A stretch of 64,000 nucleotides of DNA, taken from Rhizobium etli CFN 42 (GTDB lineage Bacteria; Pseudomonadota; Alphaproteobacteria; Rhizobiales; Rhizobiaceae). Both the position numbers and the translations under genes were made by a program. Location of the stretch: positions 1,181,001 to 1,245,000 of the forward strand of contig NC_007761.1 of assembly GCF_000092045.1 (NCBI RefSeq), in the 5' to 3' direction. This document shows positions 45,022 through 54,836 of the stretch, piece by piece. Every line of letters begins with the position of its first letter. The stretch's first letter is position 1. The notes beneath the pieces are model-generated. The model was not told the DNA's origin and made no database searches. It saw only the letters and a list, made by a program, of their open reading frames with translations.

Positions 45022-45058
45022 GCAATTTGCGAAATTCACTTGCGTACAATTTAATTGT
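45022..45058. promoter_or_regulatory. OhrR operators
   Basis: ACAATTTAATTGT (45046-45058) is a perfect palindrome, and TGCAATTTGC (about 45021-45030) is a weaker one with a similar AATT core. The first matches the TACAATT-AATTGTA type site bound by OhrR. Both lie in the ohrR-ohr divergent region, so one protein could repress both genes. Confidence 0.75.
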
Positions 45059-45108
45059 GCGTTAGTAAAACACTACCCCGATCGAAGGGCCAACCTAAGG
45101 AGACCGTC

Positions 45109-45531
45109 ATGCCTATTCTCTATACGACCAAAGCCTCTGCCACCGGCGGTCGCGCCGGCCGCGCCGTTTCCGAAAACGGCGTTCTGGACGTGACGCTGAC
45201 CGTTCCCAAGGAACTCGGCGGCGACGGCGCGACCGGCACCAACCCCGAACAACTCTTCGCTGCCGGCTATTCCGCCTGCTTCCTCGGTGCTCTGAAATTT
45301 GTCGCAGGCCAGCAGAAGGTCAAGATTCCGGAAGACACAACCGTCTCGGCCAAGGTCGGCATCGGCCCGCGCGAAGACGGCACCGGCTTCGGCATCGAAG
45401 TGGCGCTGACCGTCAATATCCCTGGCCTCGAGCGCGAAACCGCCGAAAAGCTCGCTGCCGCAGCCCACATCGTCTGCCCCTACAGCCACGCCATGCGCAC
45501 CTCGACCGAAGTTCCGGTCACCGTCGCCTGA
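45109..45531 (+). CDS. ohr: Organic hydroperoxide resistance protein
   Basis: Ohr is a thiol peroxidase that reduces organic hydroperoxides, using lipoylated proteins as reductant. The 140-residue protein has both catalytic cysteines: GYSACFLGAL (peroxidatic) and HIVCPYSHAMR (resolving), plus the catalytic arginine in the N-terminal part (GGRAGRAVSENG). ATG 45109 follows TAAGGAGACC. Control by the divergent ohrR is well established for the pair in other proteobacteria. Confidence 0.96.
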   Translation: MPILYTTKASATGGRAGRAVSENGVLDVTLTVPKELGGDGATGTNPEQLFAAGYSACFLGALKFVAGQQKVKIPEDTTVSAKVGIGPREDGTGFGIEVALTVNIPGLERETAEKLAAAAHIVCPYSHAMRTSTEVPVTVA

Positions 45532-45657
45532 TCCAGGCGCGCTGGGCAACAACTGCGGGCGATGGCCTTCGGCTTCGGTCGGGGCCATCGCTTTTCTGCT
45601 GCTGACGACATCAACGGAGTGCTCGGCGTTCGGTTCTCCGGCGGTTCGCGCCAGAAC

Positions 45658-45735
45658 TGCCCCTCACCCTAGCCTTGCCGGGGTCGAGCCACTTGTCTCC
45701 ACCCGGTCGGTGCCGGTAGGCGGATGAGAGGCGGC
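45658..45735. repeat. Truncated RIME-like element
   Basis: Begins TGCCCCTCACCCTAGCC then TTGCCGGGGTCGAGCCAC and ends GGTAGGCGGATGAGAGGCGG. It shares its left part with the element at 18577 but lacks the central palindromes. It abuts the 3' end of the MarR gene at 45740. Confidence 0.65.
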
Positions 45736-45739
45736 CGTC

Positions 45740-46255
45740 CTATTCGCCCGTCGCCCGCCCATTGTGACGCGACCGGCGAACGACCGGCTTCGGCGTCTCC
45801 CCCGTCATCCCCGACACTGTCTGCAAGTCCTGCCGCAGCCGCGCGGAGCTTCCGTCCGGCAGCTTTTGATCGAGCGCCGCATGAGTGTCTTTCCAGATCG
45901 GCAGCGCCCTTGCCAGCACCGTCCTGCCTTCGCCGGTGAGGGCAAGCAGCCGGCCGCGCCTGTCCTTCGGATTCTCCATCACGCTTACCCAGCCCTTGCG
46001 CTGCAGCGGCTTCAAGGCCGCAGTCAGCGTCGTCTGGTCCATGGCGAGGAGCGCTGCGACCGGTCCCATTGGCGGAGGCTCCGGCCGGTTGAGCGACATC
46101 ATCAGCGAAAACTGCCCGTTGGTCAGCCCTGCGGGCCGCAGCGCGTCGTCGAATAGGCGGGCGAGCGCCCGCGCCGCCCGCTGCGCATGCAGGCAGAGGC
46201 AGGTATCGCGCACCAGCAGCGTTGTAGAGAAGGGAATTTCAACCGAATTTGACAT
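45740..46255 (-). CDS. MarR-family regulator
   Basis: A 171-residue MarR protein: LTNGQFSLMMSLNRPEPPPM, MDQTTLTAALKPLQRKGWVS and DRRGRLLALTGEGRTVL. A cysteine pair in TCLCLHAQRAARAL near residue 20 could be redox-sensitive. It is divergent from a DUF899-DUF1579-VOC operon; the gap has a perfect ATTGATATCAAT palindrome. It probably represses that operon and itself. Its last codons run into a repeat element. Confidence 0.9.
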   Translation of the reverse strand: MSNSVEIPFSTTLLVRDTCLCLHAQRAARALARLFDDALRPAGLTNGQFSLMMSLNRPEPPPMGPVAALLAMDQTTLTAALKPLQRKGWVSVMENPKDRRGRLLALTGEGRTVLARALPIWKDTHAALDQKLPDGSSARLRQDLQTVSGMTGETPKPVVRRSRHNGRATGE

Positions 46256-46266
46256 GCTCTATTTCT

Positions 46267-46278
46267 ATTGATATCAAT
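46267..46278. promoter_or_regulatory. Candidate MarR operator
   Basis: ATTGATATCAAT is a perfect 12-bp palindrome, 12 bases before the MarR start codon and about 75 bases before the DUF899 start. The size and position suit a MarR dimer. Confidence 0.6.
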
Positions 46279-46342
46279 GTATTTAGTCAAGGAGAAGGAG
46301 ATGAGCCGGCTTCACCGGCTGCGCCGGAGGAGGGCGCATCCC

Positions 46343-47071
46343 ATGCAGAATGAGGTTGTTTCCCGCGAGAAATGGCTTGAGGCCCGCCGCGCCCTGCTCT
46401 TGAAGGAAAAGGAGGCGACGAGGCTGCGCGACAGCATCAACGCCGAGCGCCTGGCGCTGCCCTGGGTGAAGGTCGACAAGGATTATGTCTTCGACACGCC
46501 CGAGGGAAAGAAGTCGCTTGCCGATCTCTTCGACGGCCGCAGCCAGCTGCTGATCTATCATTTCATGCTCGGGCCGGATTGGGAGGCCGGCTGCACCGGC
46601 TGCTCCTTCCTGTCGGATCACATCGATGGGGCGCTGCCGCATCTCAATCATCACGACGTCACCTGGGTCGCTGTTTCGCGTGCTCCGCTCGGCAAGATCG
46701 CCGCCTACAAGAGCCGCATGGGCTGGAAATTTCCATGGGTCTCGTCCTTCGCCAACGATTTCAATTTCGATTATCACGTCTCTTTCACCCCGGAGGATCT
46801 TGCCAAAGAGAGGGTCTTCTATAATTTCACTGCCATCGAGCCGGCCCAGGCCCATGACGAACTGCCTGGCCTCAGCGCCTTCTACCGCAGCGACAAGGGC
46901 GAGATCTTCCATACCTATTCGAGCTATGCCCGCGGCCCGGAGGAACTGATCGGCACCCTGATGATCCTCGACCGCGCGCCGAAGGGCCGCAACGAGGAAA
47001 GCACGATGAATTTCGTGCGCCGTCATGACGAATATGAGGATGCTCCGAAGACATCGTCCTGCTGTCACTGA
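46343..47071 (+). CDS. DUF899 thioredoxin-like protein
   Basis: A 242-residue protein of the DUF899 family (thioredoxin-fold). The start MQNEVVSREKWLEARRALLL is family-like; GGAGGG precedes it. A start at 46301 with a stronger AAGGAGAAGGAG is possible and would add 14 basic residues. Features: DLFDGRSQLLIYHFMLGPDW, CTGCSFLSDHIDG (a CxxC pair in the thioredoxin active-site position) and a C-terminal CC pair in TSSCCH. A redox or peroxide role is likely but unproven. First gene of a three-gene operon under a divergent MarR gene. Confidence 0.87.
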   Translation: MQNEVVSREKWLEARRALLLKEKEATRLRDSINAERLALPWVKVDKDYVFDTPEGKKSLADLFDGRSQLLIYHFMLGPDWEAGCTGCSFLSDHIDGALPHLNHHDVTWVAVSRAPLGKIAAYKSRMGWKFPWVSSFANDFNFDYHVSFTPEDLAKERVFYNFTAIEPAQAHDELPGLSAFYRSDKGEIFHTYSSYARGPEELIGTLMILDRAPKGRNEESTMNFVRRHDEYEDAPKTSSCCH

Positions 47072-47114
47072 GCCATCAAACATCTGGAATATCGTCACTC
47101 GAAGGGAGAAGAGA

Positions 47115-47582
47115 ATGATGAAGACGGCCGAAGTGCTGAAAGAGCATTCTTTTTTGGAAAGGCTGGTCGGCGACTGGAGCGTCACCGCACCCGAAATGTC
47201 CGACGGCAAGGACTGGACGGAGACCGTCCGTTCGCTGCACGGCATCTGGTTCGTCGCCGAAGGGACTGGACCCATGCCGAATGGCAAGCAGGCCTCCACG
47301 ATCCTGACGCTCGGCTACAACGCCGAAAAGGGCAAATATGTCGGCAGCTGGATCGGCAGCATGATGGACTATATGTGGGTCTATGAGGGCGAGGTCGACG
47401 CCTCCGGCAATGTGCTCGACCTCTATACGACTGGACCCGACTTCAGCGGCGATGGCTTCGCCGATTACCGCGAGCGCATCACTTTCGTCGACGACAATCA
47501 CCGGACTTTCACCTCCAGCGCCAAGCAGGAGGACGGCTCGTGGAAGCAGTTCATGGAAGCACATTACATCCGCAAAATCTGA
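47115..47582 (+). CDS. DUF1579 family protein
   Basis: A 155-residue protein: FLERLVGDWSVTAPEMSDGK, then SLHGIWFVAEGTGPMPNGKQ and GYNAEKGKYVGSWIGSMMDY. This is the lipocalin-like DUF1579 pattern. Two in-frame ATG codons are adjacent; 47115 follows GGGAGAAGAGA. It is the second gene of the MarR-linked operon, 43 bases after the DUF899 gene. Function unknown; a small hydrophobic ligand is plausible from the lipocalin-like fold. Confidence 0.87.
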   Translation: MMKTAEVLKEHSFLERLVGDWSVTAPEMSDGKDWTETVRSLHGIWFVAEGTGPMPNGKQASTILTLGYNAEKGKYVGSWIGSMMDYMWVYEGEVDASGNVLDLYTTGPDFSGDGFADYRERITFVDDNHRTFTSSAKQEDGSWKQFMEAHYIRKI

Positions 47583-47633
47583 CAATCACGGCGCGCCCAA
47601 GCGAAAGGGCGGCGCCAGAAGAGGGAGAGCATG

Positions 47634-48413
47634 ATGTCCAAGACGCATGGAAAGTTCATCTGGTGTGAGCTGATGACCCCCGACACCTCAGCCGCCGCAA
47701 AATTTTACAGCTCCGTCGTCGGATGGACCACCTCCGAAATGAAGGTGGAAGGCATGCCGACCTATACGGTCTTCGAAGCGAACGGTATCGGCGTTGCCGG
47801 TCTGATGGAGTTTCCGGCCGAGCTCGAAGGCCAGGGCATCCCGCCGAACTGGACGGGTTATGTCGGCGTCGACGATGTCGACCAGATGGCAAAGGATTTC
47901 GCCGCCAATGGCGGGGCGGTGCGCCGGCCGCCGCAAGACATCCCGACGATCGGCCGCTTCGCCGTCGTCGCCGACCCACATGGCGCCGTCATTTGCATCA
48001 TGACGCCGGCGCCGATGGAGCAGACCTGGCCGGAACTGGCCCCCGACGCACCCGGCAATATCGGCTGGCGCGAGCTCTACGCCGGCAATGGCAAAGAGGC
48101 GCTGGACTTTTATTCCAAGCGGTTTGGCTGGACGAAGGACAGCGAAATGGACATGGGGCCGATGGGCGTCTACTACATCTTCGCCCATGATGGCCGGCAG
48201 ACCGGCGGCATGATGACCAAGCCCGACAACCTGCCGATGACCTTCTGGTGCTACTACTTCATCGTGCCGGCGCTTGACGCGGCGATCGAACGCGTCACCT
48301 CAGGCGGCGGCAAGGTTGTCAACGGCCCGATGGAAGTCCCCGGTGGCAGCTGGATCATCCAGGCCACCGATCCCCAGGGCGCCTTCTTCTGCCTGGTGGC
48401 GCCGAAGCGGTAG
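47634..48413 (+). CDS. VOC-family protein, two glyoxalase-like domains
   Basis: A 259-residue protein with two vicinal-oxygen-chelate domains. The first begins GKFIWCELMTPDTSAAAKFY, the second GNIGWRELYAGNGKEALDFY. Each has the beta-alpha-beta-beta-beta layout with hydrophobic ligands. It resembles bacterial hydroxylase- or resistance-type VOC proteins but no metal ligands can be assigned with confidence. The ATG at 47634 is better spaced from GAGGGAGAGC than the one at 47631. Third gene of the operon. Confidence 0.88.
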   Translation: MSKTHGKFIWCELMTPDTSAAAKFYSSVVGWTTSEMKVEGMPTYTVFEANGIGVAGLMEFPAELEGQGIPPNWTGYVGVDDVDQMAKDFAANGGAVRRPPQDIPTIGRFAVVADPHGAVICIMTPAPMEQTWPELAPDAPGNIGWRELYAGNGKEALDFYSKRFGWTKDSEMDMGPMGVYYIFAHDGRQTGGMMTKPDNLPMTFWCYYFIVPALDAAIERVTSGGGKVVNGPMEVPGGSWIIQATDPQGAFFCLVAPKR

Positions 48414-48437
48414 TGATATTGGCGGTAGTACCGTAAG

Positions 48438-48633
48438 GCCCCCTCATCCGACCCTTCGGGCCACCTTCTCCCCGATTGGTAGAAGGGGAGTTGCGGCAGC
48501 GGCCTCTTCTTGCCGCTGCCGTTTGCGATGGAGGAAACAGTACGGCAGATCCCTTCTCCCCATGGGGGTCCGAAGGACGGGTCGAGACCCGTGGCTCGAC
48601 CCAGGCAAAGATGCCGGCAGGCAGATGAGGCGG
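48438..48633. repeat. RIME-like element
   Basis: CCCCCTCATCCGACCC at the left end, GGCAGGCAGATGAGGCGG at the right end, and the internal hairpins CCACCTTCTCCCCGATTGG and CCCTTCTCCCCATGGGGGTC. It contains TCGAGACCCGTGGCTCGACC, found in complementary form in the copy at 18577. It separates the VOC gene from the ABC-F gene. Confidence 0.75.
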
Positions 48634-48658
48634 CCACACGGCACGCCGCCGCCATCCA

Positions 48659-50179
<1,521 letters not shown>

Positions 50180-50360
50180 GTTCGTTCTCTGGTCCTGACC
50201 GGGGGCAAGCGCAATCGGCGGCATCAAGCCATCACGGATTGCGTCTTTGAGGCCCGGGAATAAGAGGAATGCGCGCTGTCATCTGACGGCGGCGCATCGG
50301 CCACGAAGGGCAGACCAGGAAGAGATGTGAAAGCGTCTCTGGTCAGCCCTGCAAACGCAT

Positions 50361-50414
50361 TTACAGGGCGTCGACGGGACCACGCTGGCGATGATGCCGG
50401 AAATAATACTGCAT
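50361..50414 (-). CDS. 17-codon leader ORF upstream of ABC-F gene
   Basis: Encodes MQYYFRHHRQRGPVDAL and ends with TAA. The ribosome-binding site AAAGGAGGAT is six bases before the ATG, among the best in the window. It stands 180 bases upstream of the first ABC-F gene in the same direction. Several ABC-F resistance genes are switched on by antibiotic stalling in such leader peptides. Nothing else shows that this happens here; the ORF may also be the start of an eroded gene. Confidence 0.45.
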   Translation of the reverse strand: MQYYFRHHRQRGPVDAL

Positions 50415-50517
50415 GACGTGATCCTCCTTTCTCGAAAGAGTTGCAGGAGGGAAATACCATTGACGGCAAAATCAGGCAAGGGAGGCGACGTCAGAGGGAT
50501 GCAGGAAGCAATGTTGG

Positions 50518-50567
50518 GGCGTGCTTCGAGGCTACTCTCGGGCTTCGCACCTCAGCATGAGGGACGT
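50518..50567. repeat. Short palindromic repeat, second copy
   Basis: GGCGTGCTTCGAGGCTACTC then TCGGGCTTCGCACCTCAGCA then TGAGGGACG. Related to the sequence at 25037-25082 through CTTCGAGGC and CACCTCAGnATGAGG. Confidence 0.5.
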
Positions 50568-50639
50568 TGGAGGATGCCGCGCTCATAACCGCAGGCGCGA
50601 GAGGTGCGCGCCGCTGGGGAAAGGCAGCTCCCCCTAAAA

Positions 50640-52235
50640 TCACCCACCCGTATCGCCGCCCGGCAATTCCAGCCGCCGCGTTATGCCGATATTTTCGAGA
50701 AACGTCTCATCGTGGCTGACGACCATCAGCGTCCCGTCATAGGCGCCGAGACCCGCCTCGACCGCCGATATCGAGTCGATGTCGAGATGGTTGGTGGGCT
50801 CGTCGAGGATCAGCAGCGGCGGTGGTGCGGCGCCGAGTGTGCAGGCAAGGCCGGCCCGCAGCAATTGGCCGCCGCTGAGCGTCGAAACCGTCTGCAGCGC
50901 CGCATCGGCCCTGAACATGAAGCGGGCCAGCGCGGCCCGGCAGGTGTTTTCATCCGCCTGCGGATTGATCCGGCGGAAATTGTCGCGGATCGAGGCTGAC
51001 GGATCGAGAAGGCCGACCTTCTGGTCGAGCATCGCAAAACCGGTCATCACCGCGACCGTGCCGGCCCAGGCTTTCAGCTCGCCGGTAATGAGTGCGAGCA
51101 GCGTCGTCTTGCCCGAGCCGTTCGGCCCGGTAATGGCGATGCGTTCCGGTCCCGTCACGTCGAAGGAGAGATCGCGGATGACGGGTTCATCAGGCCGGTA
51201 ACCTGCCGTCACACCGTCGATCTTCAGCACGATCTTGCTGGCCGGCAGCCCCGTCGGCGGCAGGCTCACCGATAGCGGCTGCAGGATCTCGATCTTCTCG
51301 CGCGCCGCCTTGGTCTCTTCGAGGGCCTGGGCGCGCCGGCGTTCGGCAAGACGCGCATTGTCGCCGCCGGTGGTTTCGCTCCGCTCCTTCATGCCGCCGA
51401 GCATGATGCGCGGAATGCCGCCCTTGGCGGCCATTTTTCGCCCGGCGCTGTCCCTGTGTGCCTGACGCTCGACATTCGCCTGCGCCTTCCTGGCAATCTC
51501 CGCCGTGCGCTTTTCGGCATCGGCAAGATCATGCCGGGCGGCGGCAAGCTCGAGGGCCTTGCGCTCGCGGTAGTGGCTCCAGTTGCCGCCGTAGCGTGTC
51601 GCGCCGAGCGAGGTCAGTTCGACGATCTGATCGACGCTTTCGAGCAATTCCCGGTCATGGCTGACGATCACCGCGCCGGCCCGCCAACCTGAAATCAACG
51701 TGATCACCGCTTCGCGGCCTTCGCGGTCGAGATTGTTTGTCGGTTCGTCGAGCAGCAGGAAATCCGGCTCGCTGAAGATGAGCGCGGCAAGCGCGGCGCG
51801 TGTCCGCTGCCCGCCGGAGAGTGCGGCAAGCAGCGTCTGCGGCTCCGCGTCGAGTCCCGTCCGGTTGAGCGCGGTTGCGATGCGTGGCTCCAGCGCCCAG
51901 TCCGCCGAGGCAAGCTCGTCGGCCGTTGCCGCGCCGGCTTCGGCACGACGCAGAAGCTCGAGCGCCGCGGCCACGCCGAAGAGATCGGCGATGGTTTCGT
52001 CAGCCGCGACCTGAACGCTTTGACGCAGCACCCCGACGCTGCCGCTGACAGCTACCGTTCCAGACTGCGGCCGGATCTGACCGGAGATGAGCTTCAGCAG
52101 TGTCGTCTTGCCGACGCCGTTGCGCCCGACGAGACCGCTGCGGTCCCTGCCGAAACTGAGATCGAGATCGGAAAAAAGCGGCCGCCCGTCAGGCGTGGCC
52201 CAGGAAATTTGCGAGAGGGTGATGGATGCAGGCAT
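50640..52235 (-). CDS. ABC-F family ATPase, second copy
   Basis: A 531-residue ABC-F protein. Domain 1: GLVGRNGVGKTTLLK, LSGGQRTRAA and LLLDEPTNNLD. Domain 2: GPNGSGKTTLLA, LSGGQLLRAG and LLILDEPTNHLD. The linker between them is rich in Ala, Glu, Lys and Arg (ELAAARHDLADAEKRTAEIA), the P-site-tRNA interacting region of ABC-F proteins. The start at 52235 agrees with the family. It is a distant relative of the copy at 48659 rather than a tandem duplicate. Ribosome-associated function is expected; the target is unknown. Confidence 0.9.
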   Translation of the reverse strand: MPASITLSQISWATPDGRPLFSDLDLSFGRDRSGLVGRNGVGKTTLLKLISGQIRPQSGTVAVSGSVGVLRQSVQVAADETIADLFGVAAALELLRRAEAGAATADELASADWALEPRIATALNRTGLDAEPQTLLAALSGGQRTRAALAALIFSEPDFLLLDEPTNNLDREGREAVITLISGWRAGAVIVSHDRELLESVDQIVELTSLGATRYGGNWSHYRERKALELAAARHDLADAEKRTAEIARKAQANVERQAHRDSAGRKMAAKGGIPRIMLGGMKERSETTGGDNARLAERRRAQALEETKAAREKIEILQPLSVSLPPTGLPASKIVLKIDGVTAGYRPDEPVIRDLSFDVTGPERIAITGPNGSGKTTLLALITGELKAWAGTVAVMTGFAMLDQKVGLLDPSASIRDNFRRINPQADENTCRAALARFMFRADAALQTVSTLSGGQLLRAGLACTLGAAPPPLLILDEPTNHLDIDSISAVEAGLGAYDGTLMVVSHDETFLENIGITRRLELPGGDTGG

Positions 52236-52404
52236 GGATATGGATTTCCCCGTTGGCAAGGCGAACTGGCATTGCGATCGGGTTGAAATCCATTGCGGCA
52301 CACATCCTGTTAAATGGTCGATGCCGGGTAATTTAGGGAAGAAAGGCTGAAGGTTCAAGGCGGGGCAGGTGCCTTACACCAGGGCAAAGGAAGCGCAGGA
52401 ATTC

Positions 52405-52565
52405 GGCGCCCCCTCATCTGCCTGCCGGCATCTTCTCCCCGGTGGGAGAAGCGAGATGTGGCGATGTTCTGCCCTGTTAAACCACCTGTCGTCTACACAA
52501 AAGCTCTCGGCCTGCTTCCCTTCTCCCCAGCGGAGAGAAGGTGCCGGCAGGCGGATGAGGGGGCG
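52405..52565. repeat. RIME-like element
   Basis: CGCCCCCTCATCTGCCTGCC at the left and GGCAGGCGGATGAGGGGGCG at the right are inverted copies. Inside are CATCTTCTCCCCGGTGGGAG and CCCTTCTCCCCAGCGGAGAG. It fills most of the 376-base gap between the second ABC-F gene and the HerA-like gene. Confidence 0.8.
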
Positions 52566-52611
52566 CGGCGCAGATGGAGAACCGGCCCTCAAAACAGTCA
52601 GAATTGCAATT

Positions 52612-54174
52612 CTACCGCTTCAGGCTCCCCAATATCCCCCGCACCAGCGCGCGGCCGACCTGGGTGGCGACCGTGCGCGCCACGCTCTTCATCGCCGCTT
52701 CCACCACCGTTTCCCGCTGGTAGCCGGATCTACCGCGCGATGTGCCGCGGCCCTGACGGTTGTCGTCATCGCCGCCGAAGCCCGGCAGGGTCCAGCCGGA
52801 GGTCGTGCCCGGCTGTTCGGCCGCGTCTTCCTGCGCCCGCTTGGCGGCCTCAGCTTCCGCCGCCTTCTTGGCGCGCGCCGCCAGCATCTCGAAGGCGGAT
52901 TCGCGGTCGACGTCTTCGTCATAGATGCCGAGAACCGGGCTCCTGTCCATCACCTGCTGGCGTTCGCCGTCGGTCAGCGGGCCGACGCGGCCCGACGGCG
53001 GGCGGATCAGCGTACGCTCGACGATCGACGGCGCGCCCTTAGCCTCCAGCGTCGAGACCAGCGCCTCGCCGGTGCCGAGATTGGTGATGACGGTGGCGCA
53101 GTCGAAGGCCGGGTTCGGGCGGAACGTATCGGCCGCCGTCTTCACCGCTTTCTGTTCGCGCGGCGAATAGGCGCGCAGCGCATGCTGAGCGCGGTTGCCG
53201 AGTTGGGCGAGCACCGTTTCCGGAACGTCGAGCGGGTTCTGCGTGACGAAATAGACGCCGACGCCCTTGGAACGGATCAGCCGCACCACCTGCTCGACGC
53301 GTTCGATCAGAACCTTCGGCGCGTCGTTGAAGAGCAGATGTGCTTCGTCGAAGAAGAAGACGAGCTTCGGCTTTTCCGGATCGCCCACTTCCGGCAGTTC
53401 CTCGAACAGCTCCGACAGCAGCCACAGCAGGAAGGTGGCGTAAAGGCGCGGGTTCATCATCAGCTTGTCGGCGGCAAGCACCGAGATCTGGCCGTAACCA
53501 TTGGTGTGAGTGCGCATGATGTCGGAAATCTTCAGCGCCGGTTCACCGAAGAAGTGCTCGGCGCCTTGCTGTTCGAGCACGAGCAGCGCCCGCTGGATCG
53601 AGCCGACCGAGGCCTTGGAGATCAGACCGAACTGGCTGGAAAGCTCGGTGGCATTCTCGCCCATATAGTTGAGTAGCGAGGTGAAATCCTTGAGATCGAG
53701 CAGCGGCAGTCCGGCCTGGTCGGCGATCTTGAAGGCGATGTTGATGACGCCTTCCTGGGGCTCGCTGGCATCCATCAGCCGGGCGAGCAGCAGCGGCCCC
53801 ATCTCGGCAACGGTGGTACGCACGCGATGGCCCTTTTGCCCGAACAGATCCCAGAAAATCACCGGAAACTGGTCGAATTCATAGTCGGTGAAGCCGATCT
53901 GCTCGGCGCGCTTGATGAGAAAATCCTTGGGCTCCCCCTTGGCGGCGATGCCGGAAAGATCGCCCTTGATGTCGGCGGCAAAGACCGGAACGCCGGCCCG
54001 GGAAAAGCCTTCCGCCAGCACCTGCAGCGTCACCGTCTTGCCGGTGCCGGTGGCGCCGGTGACGAGGCCGTGGCGGTTGCCGAACTTCAGATCCAGATAT
54101 TCCGGCTTGTTGATGCTGTCGTCGGGATTGCGGCTCGCGCCGATGAAAATCTTGCCGTCCTCGATCATCCCCAT
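52612..54174 (-). CDS. HerA-like ATPase (DUF853, YjgR type)
   Basis: A 520-residue ATPase of the HerA/FtsK superfamily. Walker A is GATGTGKTVTL (about 41-51), Walker B KLVFFFDEAHLLF, and an arginine-finger-like region RSKGVGVYFVTQNPLDVPET. This is the DUF853 / YjgR-type helicase-like protein. The C-terminal 100 residues are Ala/Glu-rich, then a basic tail (SVARTVATQVGRALVRGILG). A start two codons later is possible. The biological role is not known; DNA translocation is suggested by family. Confidence 0.92.
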   Translation of the reverse strand: MGMIEDGKIFIGASRNPDDSINKPEYLDLKFGNRHGLVTGATGTGKTVTLQVLAEGFSRAGVPVFAADIKGDLSGIAAKGEPKDFLIKRAEQIGFTDYEFDQFPVIFWDLFGQKGHRVRTTVAEMGPLLLARLMDASEPQEGVINIAFKIADQAGLPLLDLKDFTSLLNYMGENATELSSQFGLISKASVGSIQRALLVLEQQGAEHFFGEPALKISDIMRTHTNGYGQISVLAADKLMMNPRLYATFLLWLLSELFEELPEVGDPEKPKLVFFFDEAHLLFNDAPKVLIERVEQVVRLIRSKGVGVYFVTQNPLDVPETVLAQLGNRAQHALRAYSPREQKAVKTAADTFRPNPAFDCATVITNLGTGEALVSTLEAKGAPSIVERTLIRPPSGRVGPLTDGERQQVMDRSPVLGIYDEDVDRESAFEMLAARAKKAAEAEAAKRAQEDAAEQPGTTSGWTLPGFGGDDDNRQGRGTSRGRSGYQRETVVEAAMKSVARTVATQVGRALVRGILGSLKR

Positions 54175-54332
54175 GCTCCCTTCGGCTCTGCCGCCGTTTG
54201 TGAGAAGGCCGGGCTTGCGCTGCCTTCATCGAACCATCGTTTCCCTGTTATAAGCAGGCAGGCAGATGCGGACAACTGTTCGCATGGGAAGCGAAATCGC
54301 TGGCTTGAGTTGTACTCCAATCTCGAATAACG

Positions 54333-54348
54333 TTGACGTTAACGTCAA
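54333..54348. promoter_or_regulatory. Perfect 16-bp palindrome
   Basis: TTGACGTTAACGTCAA is its own complement. It lies 19 bases before the ATG of the DUF2267-like gene and about 160 bases from the divergent HerA-like gene. The form is that of an operator for a dimeric regulator (MerR- or TetR-type sites look alike). No regulator gene is adjacent. Confidence 0.7.
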
Positions 54349-54366
54349 AATAATAGGAGGCTGAGA

Positions 54367-54759
54367 ATGAATGAAATTGTGACTGATATCGCCGATCGCG
54401 TGGGTATTTCCCCGGAGCAGGCGGAGAAGGCGCTCGGCATGATGCTCGGCTTCCTGCAGCGCGAGGCCGCCGACGGTCCGGTGGCCCGGATGATCGAGGC
54501 GATTCCGGGCGGCGCCGATCTTGTCGCCCAGTTCAATGGCGCCGGCGCCGGCGGCGGCGGTCTGCTCGGCGGGCTGATGAGCTCGCTCGGCGGCGGCGGC
54601 ATTATGGCGCTCGGCCAGCAGCTGATGGGCGAGGGCCTCGGCATGGGCGAGATCACCTCGCTCGCCAAAGAAACCATCGCCATTGCCAAGCAATATGCCG
54701 GCGAGGAGGTCGTCGACGAAGTCGTCGCCTCGGTTCCGGGGCTCAGCCAGTTCGTCTAA
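54367..54759 (+). CDS. DUF2267-like small protein
   Basis: A 130-residue protein. The N-terminal helices (MNEIVTDIADRVGISPEQAE, then KALGMMLGFLQREAADGPVA) are followed by a glycine-rich middle (GAGAGGGGLLGGLMSSLGGG) and a C-terminal helical part (ITSLAKETIAIAKQYAGEEV). It resembles DUF2267/DUF2780-type proteins. AGGAGGCTGAG precedes the ATG. It is preceded by a perfect palindrome and followed by a strong terminator, so it forms a one-gene transcript. Function unknown. Confidence 0.75.
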   Translation: MNEIVTDIADRVGISPEQAEKALGMMLGFLQREAADGPVARMIEAIPGGADLVAQFNGAGAGGGGLLGGLMSSLGGGGIMALGQQLMGEGLGMGEITSLAKETIAIAKQYAGEEVVDEVVASVPGLSQFV

Positions 54760-54777
54760 ACGACGGTCGAACATAGG

Positions 54778-54806
54778 AGCCTCGCGGTATTCGCTGCGAG
54801 GCTTTT
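54778..54806 (+). terminator. Intrinsic terminator
   Basis: AGCCTCGC pairs with GCGAGGCT across a 10-base loop and runs into TTTTC. It ends the one-gene transcript at 54759. Confidence 0.85.
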
Positions 54807-54836
54807 CTATTTGTCCGCGCCCTCAAGGAGAGCCGC

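Larger units (their letters stand above)
50180..50639. other. Gap between the two ABC-F genes
   Basis: A 460-base region with the 17-codon ORF (50361-50414) and a short palindromic repeat (50518-50567). It probably contains the promoter for the first ABC-F gene on the minus strand. No other coding region is supported. Confidence 0.5.
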
